The notes under the pieces were generated by a model, which worked only from the letters and a program-made list of their open reading frames with translations, was not told where the DNA came from and ran no database searches. This document shows, one piece after another, positions 28,086 to 35,940 of a DNA stretch of 51,909 nucleotides. The stretch is from Victivallales bacterium (lineage in GTDB: Bacteria; Verrucomicrobiota; Lentisphaeria; Victivallales; UBA1829): NCBI GenBank assembly GCA_016285345.1, contig JAEEQN010000019.1, forward strand, positions 1-51,909, written 5' to 3'. Positions within the stretch are counted from its first letter, which is position 1; each line of letters begins with the position of its first letter. A program made the position numbers and the translations under genes.

Positions 28086-28871
28086 TCAGAGCTTCACCCC
28101 GAACAGACGTTCCGCGTTCTTGTAGAAAATCTGCTCGAACTGGTCTTCGGTCAGGTCCAGCGTGCGCGCCTCGGCGATGCCGTCGCGGTGGGACAGCGCG
28201 GGATAGTCGGTCGCCCAGAGGACGCGGTCGACGCCGTGCGCCAGGATGATCCGTTTCACCTCGTGCGGCGGCAGGCGGAAGAACGTGCTGGAGGTATCGA
28301 ACCAGACGTCGCGCCCGACGAGGTATTTCCACGCCTCATCCCATTCGCAGTAGCCGCCCATGTGCGCCGCGATGATGTTTTTGAGGTGCGGGAAGTGGTC
28401 CAGCACGTTCGCGAGGCGTTTCGGCGAGGAATAGTCGCTGGTGGCGTCGCCGACGTGGAACAGGATCGGCATGTCAGGCGGGATCAGCTCGTACAGGCGC
28501 ATCATGCGCGGTTCGTCGATGTAGAGCTTCTGGAAATCCGGGTGGAACTTCAGGCCGGTCAGCCCGATCTCCTTCATGCGCGCGAGTTCGCCCTTGAGGT
28601 CCGCATAGTCGGGATGGAGCGAGCCGAGGCAGATGACCTTCGGACTGAGCAGAGACGCCAGATAATTGTTGAGATTTTGAACCTGGTCTGGCCGTGTGGC
28701 GGAAGCGAGGAACACCGCCTTGTCGATATGGGCGTCCTCAAGCGATTCGTGCAGATCGGCGACCGTGCCTTTTCTGCGCCACGGCTCGTGATAGTACGAT
28801 TCGAGGGAAGCGACGACCTTCGGGGCGACGCTGTCGGGGAACACATGGCAATGGACGTCAAAGTATTTCAC
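28086..28871 (-). CDS. amidohydrolase family 2 (TIM-barrel metal-dependent hydrolase)
   Basis: A 261-residue cytoplasmic member of the Amidohydro_2 family, which includes decarboxylases and lactonases; substrate unknown. Metal and active-site residues: FDVHCHVF (HxH) at the start, GLKFHPDFQKL, MPILFHVGDATSDYSSP, IIAAHMGGYCEWDEAW and LWATDYPALSHR with the terminal Asp. GGAGAG precedes the ATG. Lies 20 bases before the CHR pair, so the three form one unit. The upstream end is only 35 bases from tRNA-Glu, so transcription from the tRNA promoter may continue into it. Confidence 0.88.
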   Translation of the reverse strand: MKYFDVHCHVFPDSVAPKVVASLESYYHEPWRRKGTVADLHESLEDAHIDKAVFLASATRPDQVQNLNNYLASLLSPKVICLGSLHPDYADLKGELARMKEIGLTGLKFHPDFQKLYIDEPRMMRLYELIPPDMPILFHVGDATSDYSSPKRLANVLDHFPHLKNIIAAHMGGYCEWDEAWKYLVGRDVWFDTSSTFFRLPPHEVKRIILAHGVDRVLWATDYPALSHRDGIAEARTLDLTEDQFEQIFYKNAERLFGVKL

Positions 28872-28906
28872 GGCTCTCTCCAGGACAAGGCATCCGGATA
28901 CAAAAA

Positions 28907-28982
28907 TGGCATCCCCAACGGGATTCGAACCCGTGTTACCAGGATGAAAACCTGGTGTCCTAGGCCTCTAGACGATAGGGAC
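28907..28982 (-). tRNA. tRNA-Glu (anticodon UUC)
   Basis: 76 nt with encoded CCA. All arms fold: acceptor GTCCCTA/TGGGGAT, anticodon stem CCAGG/CCTGG around loop TTTTCAT (anticodon TTC), T arm ACGGG-TTCGAAT-CCCGT, and the D arm GTCTAGAGGCCTAGGAC of tRNA-Glu. The acceptor stem has two G-U pairs (1:72 and 6:67), slightly atypical. A good promoter lies upstream. Confidence 0.96.
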
Positions 28983-29009
28983 GCACGCTTAGAAAAAAAG
29001 TATGTATTT

Positions 29010-29037
29010 AAAATAGCATGCCGAACGATTTTTTCAA
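29010..29037 (-). promoter_or_regulatory. promoter of tRNA-Glu
   Basis: Minus strand TTGAAA, 16 bp, TATTTT; ends about 28 bases before the mature 5' end. Confidence 0.65.
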
Positions 29038-29073
29038 GCGGGAAACATGTTTTTTTTCGATTTTTCCCGGTTT

Positions 29074-29649
29074 TCACGCAGTCGTATGCGTTCCTTCTCC
29101 GCGATGACTCTTCGCGTGAACGCGATTCCGCAGGGCCGCAAGGCGTTTCCTGCGGCGTTTTTCGACCTGGATGCGGTACCCGATGACCATTTTCTTCACG
29201 GCGTAATACGTGATCGGGGTGAGGACGACCGCCATGACCGCGCCGCCGACGAAGAACGCGATCGTCAGGTCGCCCGCAAGGCTCTTTGCGGCATCGACGA
29301 ACTCGGAAAAATCCGACGCGTTCACAATGCCCTTGAGCTTATCCTTGATGTCCCCGTAAGAGAGGTCAAGTCCGATCAGCTTCGCCCCGGCGTAGCACTG
29401 CACGGGATAGATAAAGAACACCGTGATCTGGTTCGTGATGAACGTGCCGAGGACGGCCCCGATCTTGCTGCCCTTCAGCAGAAACGCCGCCGGGATGGAG
29501 CAGATGAGCTGGCCGCCGATGGGGATGAGGCAACCGAAGAACATGCCGATGCTCCAGCCGCGCGCGATATACTCGGGCGAAGCCTTTTCGCGGACGATTT
29601 TCAGGTAGAACTTCCTCCACTTCTTTTTGAACCACTGACCGGTGCTCAT
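29074..29649 (-). CDS. DUF2062 family membrane protein
   Basis: 191 residues. The DUF2062 pattern is visible: SPEYIARGWSIGMFFGCLIP, then GGQLICSIPAAFLLKGSKIG and ITNQITVFFIYPVQCYAGAK. Three or four membrane segments are likely (about 30-50, 72-92 and 128-150), with a basic C-terminal tail of ~35 residues. Function unknown; the domain is often fused to glycosyltransferases. Its ATG is 22 bases after the Na/Pi transporter gene stop, so it is probably the second gene of that unit. Confidence 0.85.
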   Translation of the reverse strand: MSTGQWFKKKWRKFYLKIVREKASPEYIARGWSIGMFFGCLIPIGGQLICSIPAAFLLKGSKIGAVLGTFITNQITVFFIYPVQCYAGAKLIGLDLSYGDIKDKLKGIVNASDFSEFVDAAKSLAGDLTIAFFVGGAVMAVVLTPITYYAVKKMVIGYRIQVEKRRRKRLAALRNRVHAKSHRGEGTHTTA

Positions 29650-29671
29650 CCCGAAACAATCCTTCTCCGAA

Positions 29672-32251
29672 TCAGATATTGATATAGAACTTCCGCATTT
29701 CGGGGGCGCGCTGAGCGATGTTGACGAGGTGGTCGCCGATGCGCTCGAGTTCCCAGAGCATTTCGATGAAGATCACGCTGGCGTCGACGGCGCACTCGCC
29801 CTTGTTGCGGCGTTCCACGTGGACCTGTTCGTACTGCTTGGCCAGCTCGTTGATCTCGCGTTCGTTGGCCTCGGCGTCGCTGGCGACGTGCGCGGCCTCC
29901 CGCTGCTGTTCGCGGGCCTGCTCCGCCATCATGGCCTTGATGTTCTTCTCGTACTTGTGCGCGAGTTTGTTCAGTTTGCGTTCGCCCTCGATCGCCGACC
30001 GGATGCCCGCCTCGTTTTCTTCGTTTTTGTGCGAAAGCGCGAGCATGACGTTGTCGGCCTGCGAGGAAAGGAGCTCCCACAGGGAATTGAGGTTGTCCTG
30101 CGCGACGTCGGAGAGCTTGGTGTCGACCTTGGAAAGACGTTTCGTGAGGCGCATGATGTTTGCCGTGTGGTCGGCGATGCGTTCGGCGTCGTTGGTGCAG
30201 TGCATGAGCAGCGGGATCAGGTTGGACTGCGGATTGGACAGGTGCTGGCGCGTGATCTGGACAAGGTAGTTCGTGATGTCGGACTGCATCTTGTCAACCT
30301 GCTGTTCGTCGGCCTCAAGCTGTTCGAACTCCTTTTCGTCGACATGCGCGGCGCGGAAATGATGATTGACCGCGCGGTCGATCATGCTCCAGGAGAGTTC
30401 GACCATCCTGCGGATCTCGATGATGGACTGTTCGATAGCCATGGCGGGCGTACGGAGGAGCAGGGGTTCCAGCGTGCGCGTGCTGACCGGCTTGGTCCTG
30501 TCGCCCGGGATGAGCGTTTCGCAGAGGTGCGCGAACGGCTTCAGCATGGGCATGATGGCGAGAACCGTGAGGACGTTGAAGATCGTGTGCGCCATGGCGA
30601 TGTGGCGTTCCAGGTTCTGCGGCACGGCGGCGAACGCGTCGCCCGGCGTGATGGCGTTCACGATGTACAGGAAGAACGGCGTCCTCTGCGCGCCCACGGG
30701 GATATAGAGCAGAACGACCATCAGGACCGCGCCGAAGAAGTTGAAGAGGAAGTGCGCGAGCGCGGCCTGCTTCGCCACACGGTTGGCAGTGAGTGAAACA
30801 AGCCACGCGTTAACCGTAGTGCCGATGTTCGTGCCGATCAGGAGCGGGACCGCGGTATAGAAGTTGACGAGCCCGGCCGCGGACAGCGCCAGAATGATGC
30901 CGATGACCGCCGAACTGGCATGAACGATAAAGACCGCGACCATGCCGATCCCGATCGCGCCGAGGATCGGCAGAAGCGGCATGAACCCGTCGGGCGTCTT
31001 CGGCGCGCAGTCGATCAGGGAGAAGAGGTGGAGGAAGGACGGGAACGTGCCGAGGATGCTCATCTGCGTGCTCATCATGTTCATGCCGAAGAAAAGCATG
31101 CCGAACCCGAAGATGGCGTTGCCCCAACCACGTATATTACGTTTTTTGGAGAAGGTGAGAATCAACCCCAATGTAATGGCGGGCAATGAAATACCGCTGA
31201 GATTGAACGAAATCAGCTGCGCGGTTACTGTCGTGCCGATATTCGCGCCGAAGATGATGCCGATTGCCTGCACCAGGTTCAGCAGACCGGCGTTGATGAA
31301 GCCGAGCACCATGATGGTTGTAGCAGAGCTGGACTGGATGACCGCGGTGACAAACGCGCCGGCGATCACGCCCAGGACCGAGTTTTTCGAGAAGAACTGG
31401 AGTACGTGCTGCATCTTCTCGCCCGCGATGTTCTGGAGGCCGCGGCTCAGTCGCAACACACCGAAGATCAGGAACGCGATGCCGCCGATCATGCTCATGG
31501 ACACGGAGAACATGTCGATGCCGAGCATACGGGCGTCGAGCGCCCGGATATAAATGTTATGCGCCGGGTCGGCGACCTCGATTGAGAAATGGTATTCGCC
31601 GGTCTCGCCGCCGAGCCGGACGAACGTCTGCGCGAGGCCGTTCTTGTCGGTGCGGACTTCCGGCGTGAGGACTTTCGGCTGGGACTTGCTGCGCGGGGCG
31701 GACTTGACGCTGAAGAAGACCGGGGCGTTCTCGACGGGATTGCCGTCCGCGTCGACGACCTTGATCACGAGCGGTTCGCCCATGACCTCGTTCGTCATAC
31801 CCTGCCGTTCGGCGTTTTCGATCTTCGCGCCCACGGTCATGCGGACAAGGACGGACTTGTCCGGATCGTTCAGCGGCGTGATCTTGACGTAGTTGTCGCC
31901 GACCTTGTGGCCTGCCTTGACCTTCGCGCGGACCACGCCGACGACGTCGGTCTCTTCCGAAATCTGCGTAATCTCCAAATCGGATCCTTCGGCGGCCTCA
32001 AACTTCACAGGTTCCCCGGCAAGAAGACGCTGTTTGCCCGAGCCGGAAGAATCGTCGTCCGACACGCCGCGCACTTCCACGCGCACGTCGCGTTCGAATT
32101 CCTCTCCGGGAACGGTGCTTTGATCGGTGCCGTAGACGACGTCGAGACGACCGATCTTGTGAGAACCTTCGGATGAGCCGTCGCACGCGGAGAAAACCGC
32201 GACCAGAACACACGACAGCAGAAGAGAAACGATGCCGGATGCAAATCTCAT
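29672..32251 (-). CDS. Na+/phosphate cotransporter with lipoprotein/Ig-like front and PhoU-like end
   Basis: 859 residues. A lipobox VFSAC (C23) ends the signal peptide. Residues ~35-235 are beta-rich with two Big_1-like modules (EPLVIKVVDADGNPVENAPV, then VRTDKNGLAQTFVRLGG). Residues ~245-560 are the NptA/YjbB Na/Pi-cotransporter membrane domain, with the QSSSATT motif in AVIQSSSATTIMVLGFINAG, GANIGTTVTAQL, and a second half with IGTNIGTTVNAW. The last ~270 are a PhoU-like helical domain (LMHCTNDAERIADHTANIM and MLWELERIGDHLVNIAQR). Moves phosphate inward or outward with Na. The extracellular lipidated front is not usual for the family. Two halves of the transporter repeat share GTNIGTT/GANIGTT. 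Own promoter; DUF2062 follows. Confidence 0.92.
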   Translation of the reverse strand: MRFASGIVSLLLSCVLVAVFSACDGSSEGSHKIGRLDVVYGTDQSTVPGEEFERDVRVEVRGVSDDDSSGSGKQRLLAGEPVKFEAAEGSDLEITQISEETDVVGVVRAKVKAGHKVGDNYVKITPLNDPDKSVLVRMTVGAKIENAERQGMTNEVMGEPLVIKVVDADGNPVENAPVFFSVKSAPRSKSQPKVLTPEVRTDKNGLAQTFVRLGGETGEYHFSIEVADPAHNIYIRALDARMLGIDMFSVSMSMIGGIAFLIFGVLRLSRGLQNIAGEKMQHVLQFFSKNSVLGVIAGAFVTAVIQSSSATTIMVLGFINAGLLNLVQAIGIIFGANIGTTVTAQLISFNLSGISLPAITLGLILTFSKKRNIRGWGNAIFGFGMLFFGMNMMSTQMSILGTFPSFLHLFSLIDCAPKTPDGFMPLLPILGAIGIGMVAVFIVHASSAVIGIILALSAAGLVNFYTAVPLLIGTNIGTTVNAWLVSLTANRVAKQAALAHFLFNFFGAVLMVVLLYIPVGAQRTPFFLYIVNAITPGDAFAAVPQNLERHIAMAHTIFNVLTVLAIMPMLKPFAHLCETLIPGDRTKPVSTRTLEPLLLRTPAMAIEQSIIEIRRMVELSWSMIDRAVNHHFRAAHVDEKEFEQLEADEQQVDKMQSDITNYLVQITRQHLSNPQSNLIPLLMHCTNDAERIADHTANIMRLTKRLSKVDTKLSDVAQDNLNSLWELLSSQADNVMLALSHKNEENEAGIRSAIEGERKLNKLAHKYEKNIKAMMAEQAREQQREAAHVASDAEANEREINELAKQYEQVHVERRNKGECAVDASVIFIEMLWELERIGDHLVNIAQRAPEMRKFYINI

Positions 32252-32283
32252 ATAGGACCTTCAGCTGGATTGAAATTCCAAAT

Positions 32284-32312
32284 AATATAACACTCTTCAT
32301 GGCAAAAATCAA
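32284..32312 (-). promoter_or_regulatory. promoter of the Na/Pi transporter gene
   Basis: Minus strand TTGATT, 17 bp, TATATT with TG before it; about 35 bases before the ATG. Confidence 0.7.
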
Positions 32313-32320
32313 GTATCGCC

Positions 32321-32349
32321 TTGAAAATGGAAGAAAGAAGTATTATATT
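32321..32349 (+). promoter_or_regulatory. promoter of the WecA-like/lpxK unit
   Basis: TTGAAA, 17 bp, TATATT. It lies back to back with the Na/Pi promoter. The ~150-base leader that follows has a CCGTCCGG/CCGGACGG hairpin (32370-32398). Confidence 0.65.
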
Positions 32350-32505
32350 ATTTCCGAATTACGGTTCTTCCGTCCGGCACAGCCCGGCTTCCGGACGGAG
32401 CAAAAAACCGGATTCGCCCGTCGGTCGGGAACGCCGTTTTCGCGAACGGCCGTTTGCAAACACATGACGGGGAAAGCACTGCCGCAGCAAAGGAATGTCC
32501 GTGTT

Positions 32506-34575
32506 ATGGAAACACTGAAACATTTGTTCGCCAATATCATCTATCCGCTTGCGGCGTTCGCCGTCTCCCTGATTCTGACACGCGTTTGCATCACGGTTCT
32601 GCCTCATTTGGGGTACATGGACATGCCGAAAGGCAGGCATATTCACAAGAAACCTGCCCCCCGCGCGGGCGGGATCGGATTCATCCTCGCGTTCTGGTTC
32701 TCCATCATGCTCTATGCGGGAAAGCTCTGCGGCGGAGACCTCGCGAAACTTGCAGACCAGAACGTCGGCCAGTTCCTGATCGCCCTGGGCGGCGCGTCCG
32801 TTATCCTTTTCTTCACCGGACTGTACGACGACCGGTTCGACATGCCGAGCGCAATCAAGCTCCTGTTCCATATCGTGGCGGGCATCACGCTGTTTTTTCT
32901 GGGCGGAGGCATCCGTACGATTTTCGACTACACGCTTCCCTGGTATTTCGCGCTGGCCGTAACGGTCTGCTGGACGATCGGAATCGTGAACGCGTTCAAC
33001 CTGATCGACGGTCTGGACGGGCTCGCCGCCGGACTGGCATCCATTTCCTCCCTCTGCATCGCCGCATGGATCCTGATCAGCGGCGGAAACCTGCCGATGG
33101 TGATCCTGCTCTTCACGTTCTGCGGGGCCTGCCTCGGATTCCTGGTTTTCAACTTCTCCCCGGCGCGCATCTTCATGGGCGACACGGGCAGCATGTTCCT
33201 CGGCCTCTTCTTCGCCATGACGAGCATGGACCAGTGTTCGCGGCCCGCCGTCACAGTCGCCGCCCTGCTGGTGCCCCTGGTCGCCATCGGCGTGCCGATC
33301 TTCGACGTGATCCTGGCGATCTGGCGGCGAAGCGTGAGACGGTTCAGCGTTCTCTTGCTGAAAGAAAACCTCGACGACGCCGAAGCTGTGACCGAGCTGG
33401 AACACGGCATCGACGCCACCGGACGGATCGAGATCGAATCCGTGCTCCGGAACGGAAACGGCGTGATGGACCCGGACCAGGACCATCTGCACCACCGGAT
33501 CCTGCGCGAATCCCACAACAGGACCAGCCGGGCAGTCCTGCTGATATACGCGATCTCCATCGTCTTCTCGCTCGGAGCCATCGCACTGACGTTCATCGGA
33601 CAGAACATGCCCGCGCTCGCTTTCCTGCTGGTCATCATCGGGGTGTTCTTCACGCTCCGCCTCGCGAACATCGAACTCCTTGCATCCATGAGCGTCGTGA
33701 CACAGGGCGTCCGCTTCCCTCGGAAGTCATTCATCCTCACGGCCGCGCATCCGCTGATCGACTTCCTCATGGTGGCGGTCTCGTTTTTCCTGATCTATGC
33801 GCTTCTGCAGAGACCGGTCCGGGCGACCTATAACATTTATATGTTCCTCATTCTGGTTGTGCCTTATTTCCTGGTCCTGATCTTCTCCGGCATCTACCGC
33901 ACGTACTGGCTCCGCGCCGGCATCGAACGCTATTTCCGTCTGATGAAGCTCCTTGTCCTGGCCGCTTGCATCTCCTTCATCCTCCTGAACATCTTCGCCA
34001 TGAAAGGCTGGGTCCTCGACGGCATCTCCAAACGCATGGCGATAATCATCTTCCTGCTTCAGACGTCCCTCGCATTCGCCTCCATCATCACGGAACGGTT
34101 CCTGCTTCATTTCTTCGAGGCCTTCGCCATCCGGTCCTACTACCTGAAAAATTCGCCGGAAGCCGGACAGCATAATACCATCATCTATGGCGGCGGCCTG
34201 GGCTGCCGCATGTACATCAACAGCCTGTACAGCAGCCGCCACCTCTCCTGCCCGTTCCACATCCTCGGCATCGTGGACGAGGACCCGTCGTTGCAGAAAC
34301 TGAACGTCTATGGGTTCCGTGTGCTCGGCACCAGCGACGATCTTGAGACGCTCTACAAGAAAAAACCTTTCGACACCATTGTTTTCACTACGGTCAACAT
34401 CACAGACAAATCCATCGACAAGGTCCGCACGTTCGCCCGGGCACACAACGTCCGGATGACGATGTTCCTGTCCCAGGAATACCCCGCCAACCTGGAACTC
34501 TTCGAGATGCTCCAGAGCAAGGCGATCAACCCATTTACAGAGGATAATCCGGACGATCCCGGACTCGGAATATGA
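32506..34575 (+). CDS. WecA/MraY-like sugar-phosphate transferase fused to a FlaA1/PglF-type nucleotide-binding membrane domain
   Basis: 689 residues. The first ~400 form a polyprenyl-phosphate N-acetylhexosamine-1-phosphate transferase (GT4, WecA/TagO-like): PKGRHIHKKPAPRAGG, FFTGLYDDRFDMP, NAFNLIDGLDGLAAG, RIFMGDTGSMFLGLF and the WecA-type DQDHLHHRILRE loop. The last ~250 are the N-terminal half of FlaA1/WbpM-like dehydratases: four membrane helices (HPLIDFLMVAVSFFLIYALL) and a Rossmann domain with IIYGGGLGCRMY; the catalytic epimerase/dehydratase domain is absent. Expected to start an undecaprenyl-linked glycan in the inner membrane. The ATG at 32506 opens the WecA homology and follows AAAGGA at ten or so bases. 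Overlaps lpxK by ATGA, so the two are coupled. Confidence 0.88.
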   Translation: METLKHLFANIIYPLAAFAVSLILTRVCITVLPHLGYMDMPKGRHIHKKPAPRAGGIGFILAFWFSIMLYAGKLCGGDLAKLADQNVGQFLIALGGASVILFFTGLYDDRFDMPSAIKLLFHIVAGITLFFLGGGIRTIFDYTLPWYFALAVTVCWTIGIVNAFNLIDGLDGLAAGLASISSLCIAAWILISGGNLPMVILLFTFCGACLGFLVFNFSPARIFMGDTGSMFLGLFFAMTSMDQCSRPAVTVAALLVPLVAIGVPIFDVILAIWRRSVRRFSVLLLKENLDDAEAVTELEHGIDATGRIEIESVLRNGNGVMDPDQDHLHHRILRESHNRTSRAVLLIYAISIVFSLGAIALTFIGQNMPALAFLLVIIGVFFTLRLANIELLASMSVVTQGVRFPRKSFILTAAHPLIDFLMVAVSFFLIYALLQRPVRATYNIYMFLILVVPYFLVLIFSGIYRTYWLRAGIERYFRLMKLLVLAACISFILLNIFAMKGWVLDGISKRMAIIIFLLQTSLAFASIITERFLLHFFEAFAIRSYYLKNSPEAGQHNTIIYGGGLGCRMYINSLYSSRHLSCPFHILGIVDEDPSLQKLNVYGFRVLGTSDDLETLYKKKPFDTIVFTTVNITDKSIDKVRTFARAHNVRMTMFLSQEYPANLELFEMLQSKAINPFTEDNPDDPGLGI

Positions 34576-35747
34576 CGTTTCACGAAATCGGAGAAAACCT
34601 GGAGCAGTATTTCATTGAGATCATCCAGGAAAAACGCCGCGGTTCATTCGACCGCGTCACGTACGGTTTTCTGTTCATGGCCTCGCGCTTCTACCGCCGC
34701 GCCGTCCAGTTCAGGCTCTGGCTCTACGAAAACCGCGTAATCCGCAACCACTCCATCGGCTGCCTCGTGGTCAGCATCGGCAACCTCACGTGCGGCGGCA
34801 CGGGCAAGACCCCGGTCGTCGAGATCTTCGCAAAGACGCTGAGCAGAAAAGGACGCCGCGTGGCCGTCCTGAGCCGGGGATACCGCAGCCGCGACAACCG
34901 CTCGTTTCTGCAAAAACTCCGCGGCAAATTCTCCTCCCGCCGCATGGTCATCCCCCCGCGCGTCGTCTCCGACGGCCACAACCTGCTCCTGAACTCGCTT
35001 TCCGCGGGCGACGAGCCGTACATGCTCGCGACGAACCTGAAGGACGTGGTCGTGCTGGTCGACAAGGACCGCGTGAAATCCGGCCTCTACGCCATCGAGG
35101 AATATCACACCGACACGCTCATCCTCGACGACGGGTTCCAGTATCTCGGGCTGCGTCCCCACCTGAACATCCTGCTCGTGGACTCCACCTGCCCCTTCGG
35201 CAACCATCACGTCCTGCCGCGCGGACTCCTCCGCGAGCCGATCAAGAACATCCGCCGCGCCGACTATATCTTCCTCACGAAATCCGACGCCTCGCCGCGT
35301 CTGCGCCACCTGAAGGACTTCATGCGACGCCACAACCGCCGCGCCGAGATCATCGAGTGCTGCCACCGCCCGAAATACCTGGAGGACGTGTTCGACCGCG
35401 GCGTCCGGTTCCCGCTCAGCATGCTCGACGGACTGAAGATTGCCTCTCTCTCCGCCATCGCGAACCCCGCCAGCTTCAACGCGTTCCTGACGCAGCACGG
35501 CGGCGAGATCGTGCTCGAACGCCATTTCGCCGACCACCACCGCTACAGCCAGCAGGAGATGATCGACTTCGTGAACAGCGCCAAGGCCGCCGGAGCCGAG
35601 TACATCCTGACCACGGAAAAGGATGCCGTCCGCATGCCGCGCCTCGACCGCCGCGACCTCCCGTTCCTCTTCCTCCGCATCGAGATCGACATCCTCAGCG
35701 GCCAGGAAAACTTCGACCAGTGCATCACGCGCATCTGCTTCCTGTGA
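34572..35747 (+). CDS. lpxK: tetraacyldisaccharide 4'-kinase
   Basis: Phosphorylates the 4' position of the lipid A precursor at the inner membrane, using ATP. 391 residues against about 330-350 usual; the extra length is an ~30-residue N-terminal lead and a linker. Walker A is G70 to P81 in GNLTCGGTGKTP, preceded by SIGCLVVSIG. Family segments: GRRVAVLSRGYRSR, SAGDEPYMLA, DTLILDDGFQYLGLRP, VLPRGLLREPIKNIRRADYI and HHRYSQQEMIDFV. Start overlaps the stop of the WecA-like gene. Together with lpxA it shows lipid A synthesis. Confidence 0.95.
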   Translation: MTFHEIGENLEQYFIEIIQEKRRGSFDRVTYGFLFMASRFYRRAVQFRLWLYENRVIRNHSIGCLVVSIGNLTCGGTGKTPVVEIFAKTLSRKGRRVAVLSRGYRSRDNRSFLQKLRGKFSSRRMVIPPRVVSDGHNLLLNSLSAGDEPYMLATNLKDVVVLVDKDRVKSGLYAIEEYHTDTLILDDGFQYLGLRPHLNILLVDSTCPFGNHHVLPRGLLREPIKNIRRADYIFLTKSDASPRLRHLKDFMRRHNRRAEIIECCHRPKYLEDVFDRGVRFPLSMLDGLKIASLSAIANPASFNAFLTQHGGEIVLERHFADHHRYSQQEMIDFVNSAKAAGAEYILTTEKDAVRMPRLDRRDLPFLFLRIEIDILSGQENFDQCITRICFL

Positions 35748-35775
35748 ACGGAACGCGATCTCAACAGAAAAAATT

Positions 35776-35804
35776 CCGGAAAAGCAAAAAAGCGGTTTTT
35801 CCGG
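35776..35804 (+). terminator. possible terminator after lpxK
   Basis: CCGGAAAA (35776-35783) pairs with TTTTCCGG (35797-35804). The U-rich part lies inside the stem and only CGCTTTCC follows. Confidence 0.35.
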
Positions 35805-35835
35805 CGCTTTCCTATACTTTCTATAATGAAATTGC

Positions 35836-35863
35836 TTGATTTTTTAGGAAAAACCTGTATATT
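35836..35863 (+). promoter_or_regulatory. promoter of ppdK
   Basis: TTGATT, 16 bp, TGTATATT; about 75 bases before the ATG. The leader contains two GCTAGAAA repeats, the second next to the AAAGGA ribosome site. Confidence 0.7.
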
Positions 35864-35940
35864 AAATGGTTATTCTCCTCAATCGACATAAAAAAAACAC
35901 GCTAGAAAAAACGCAAAACAACTGCTAGAAAGGATTTCGC

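Noticed and set aside
29039-29069. CGGGAAA/TTTCCCG hairpin downstream of the DUF2062 gene
   Set aside because: Long A/T-rich loop and no U-run in the direction of the gene.
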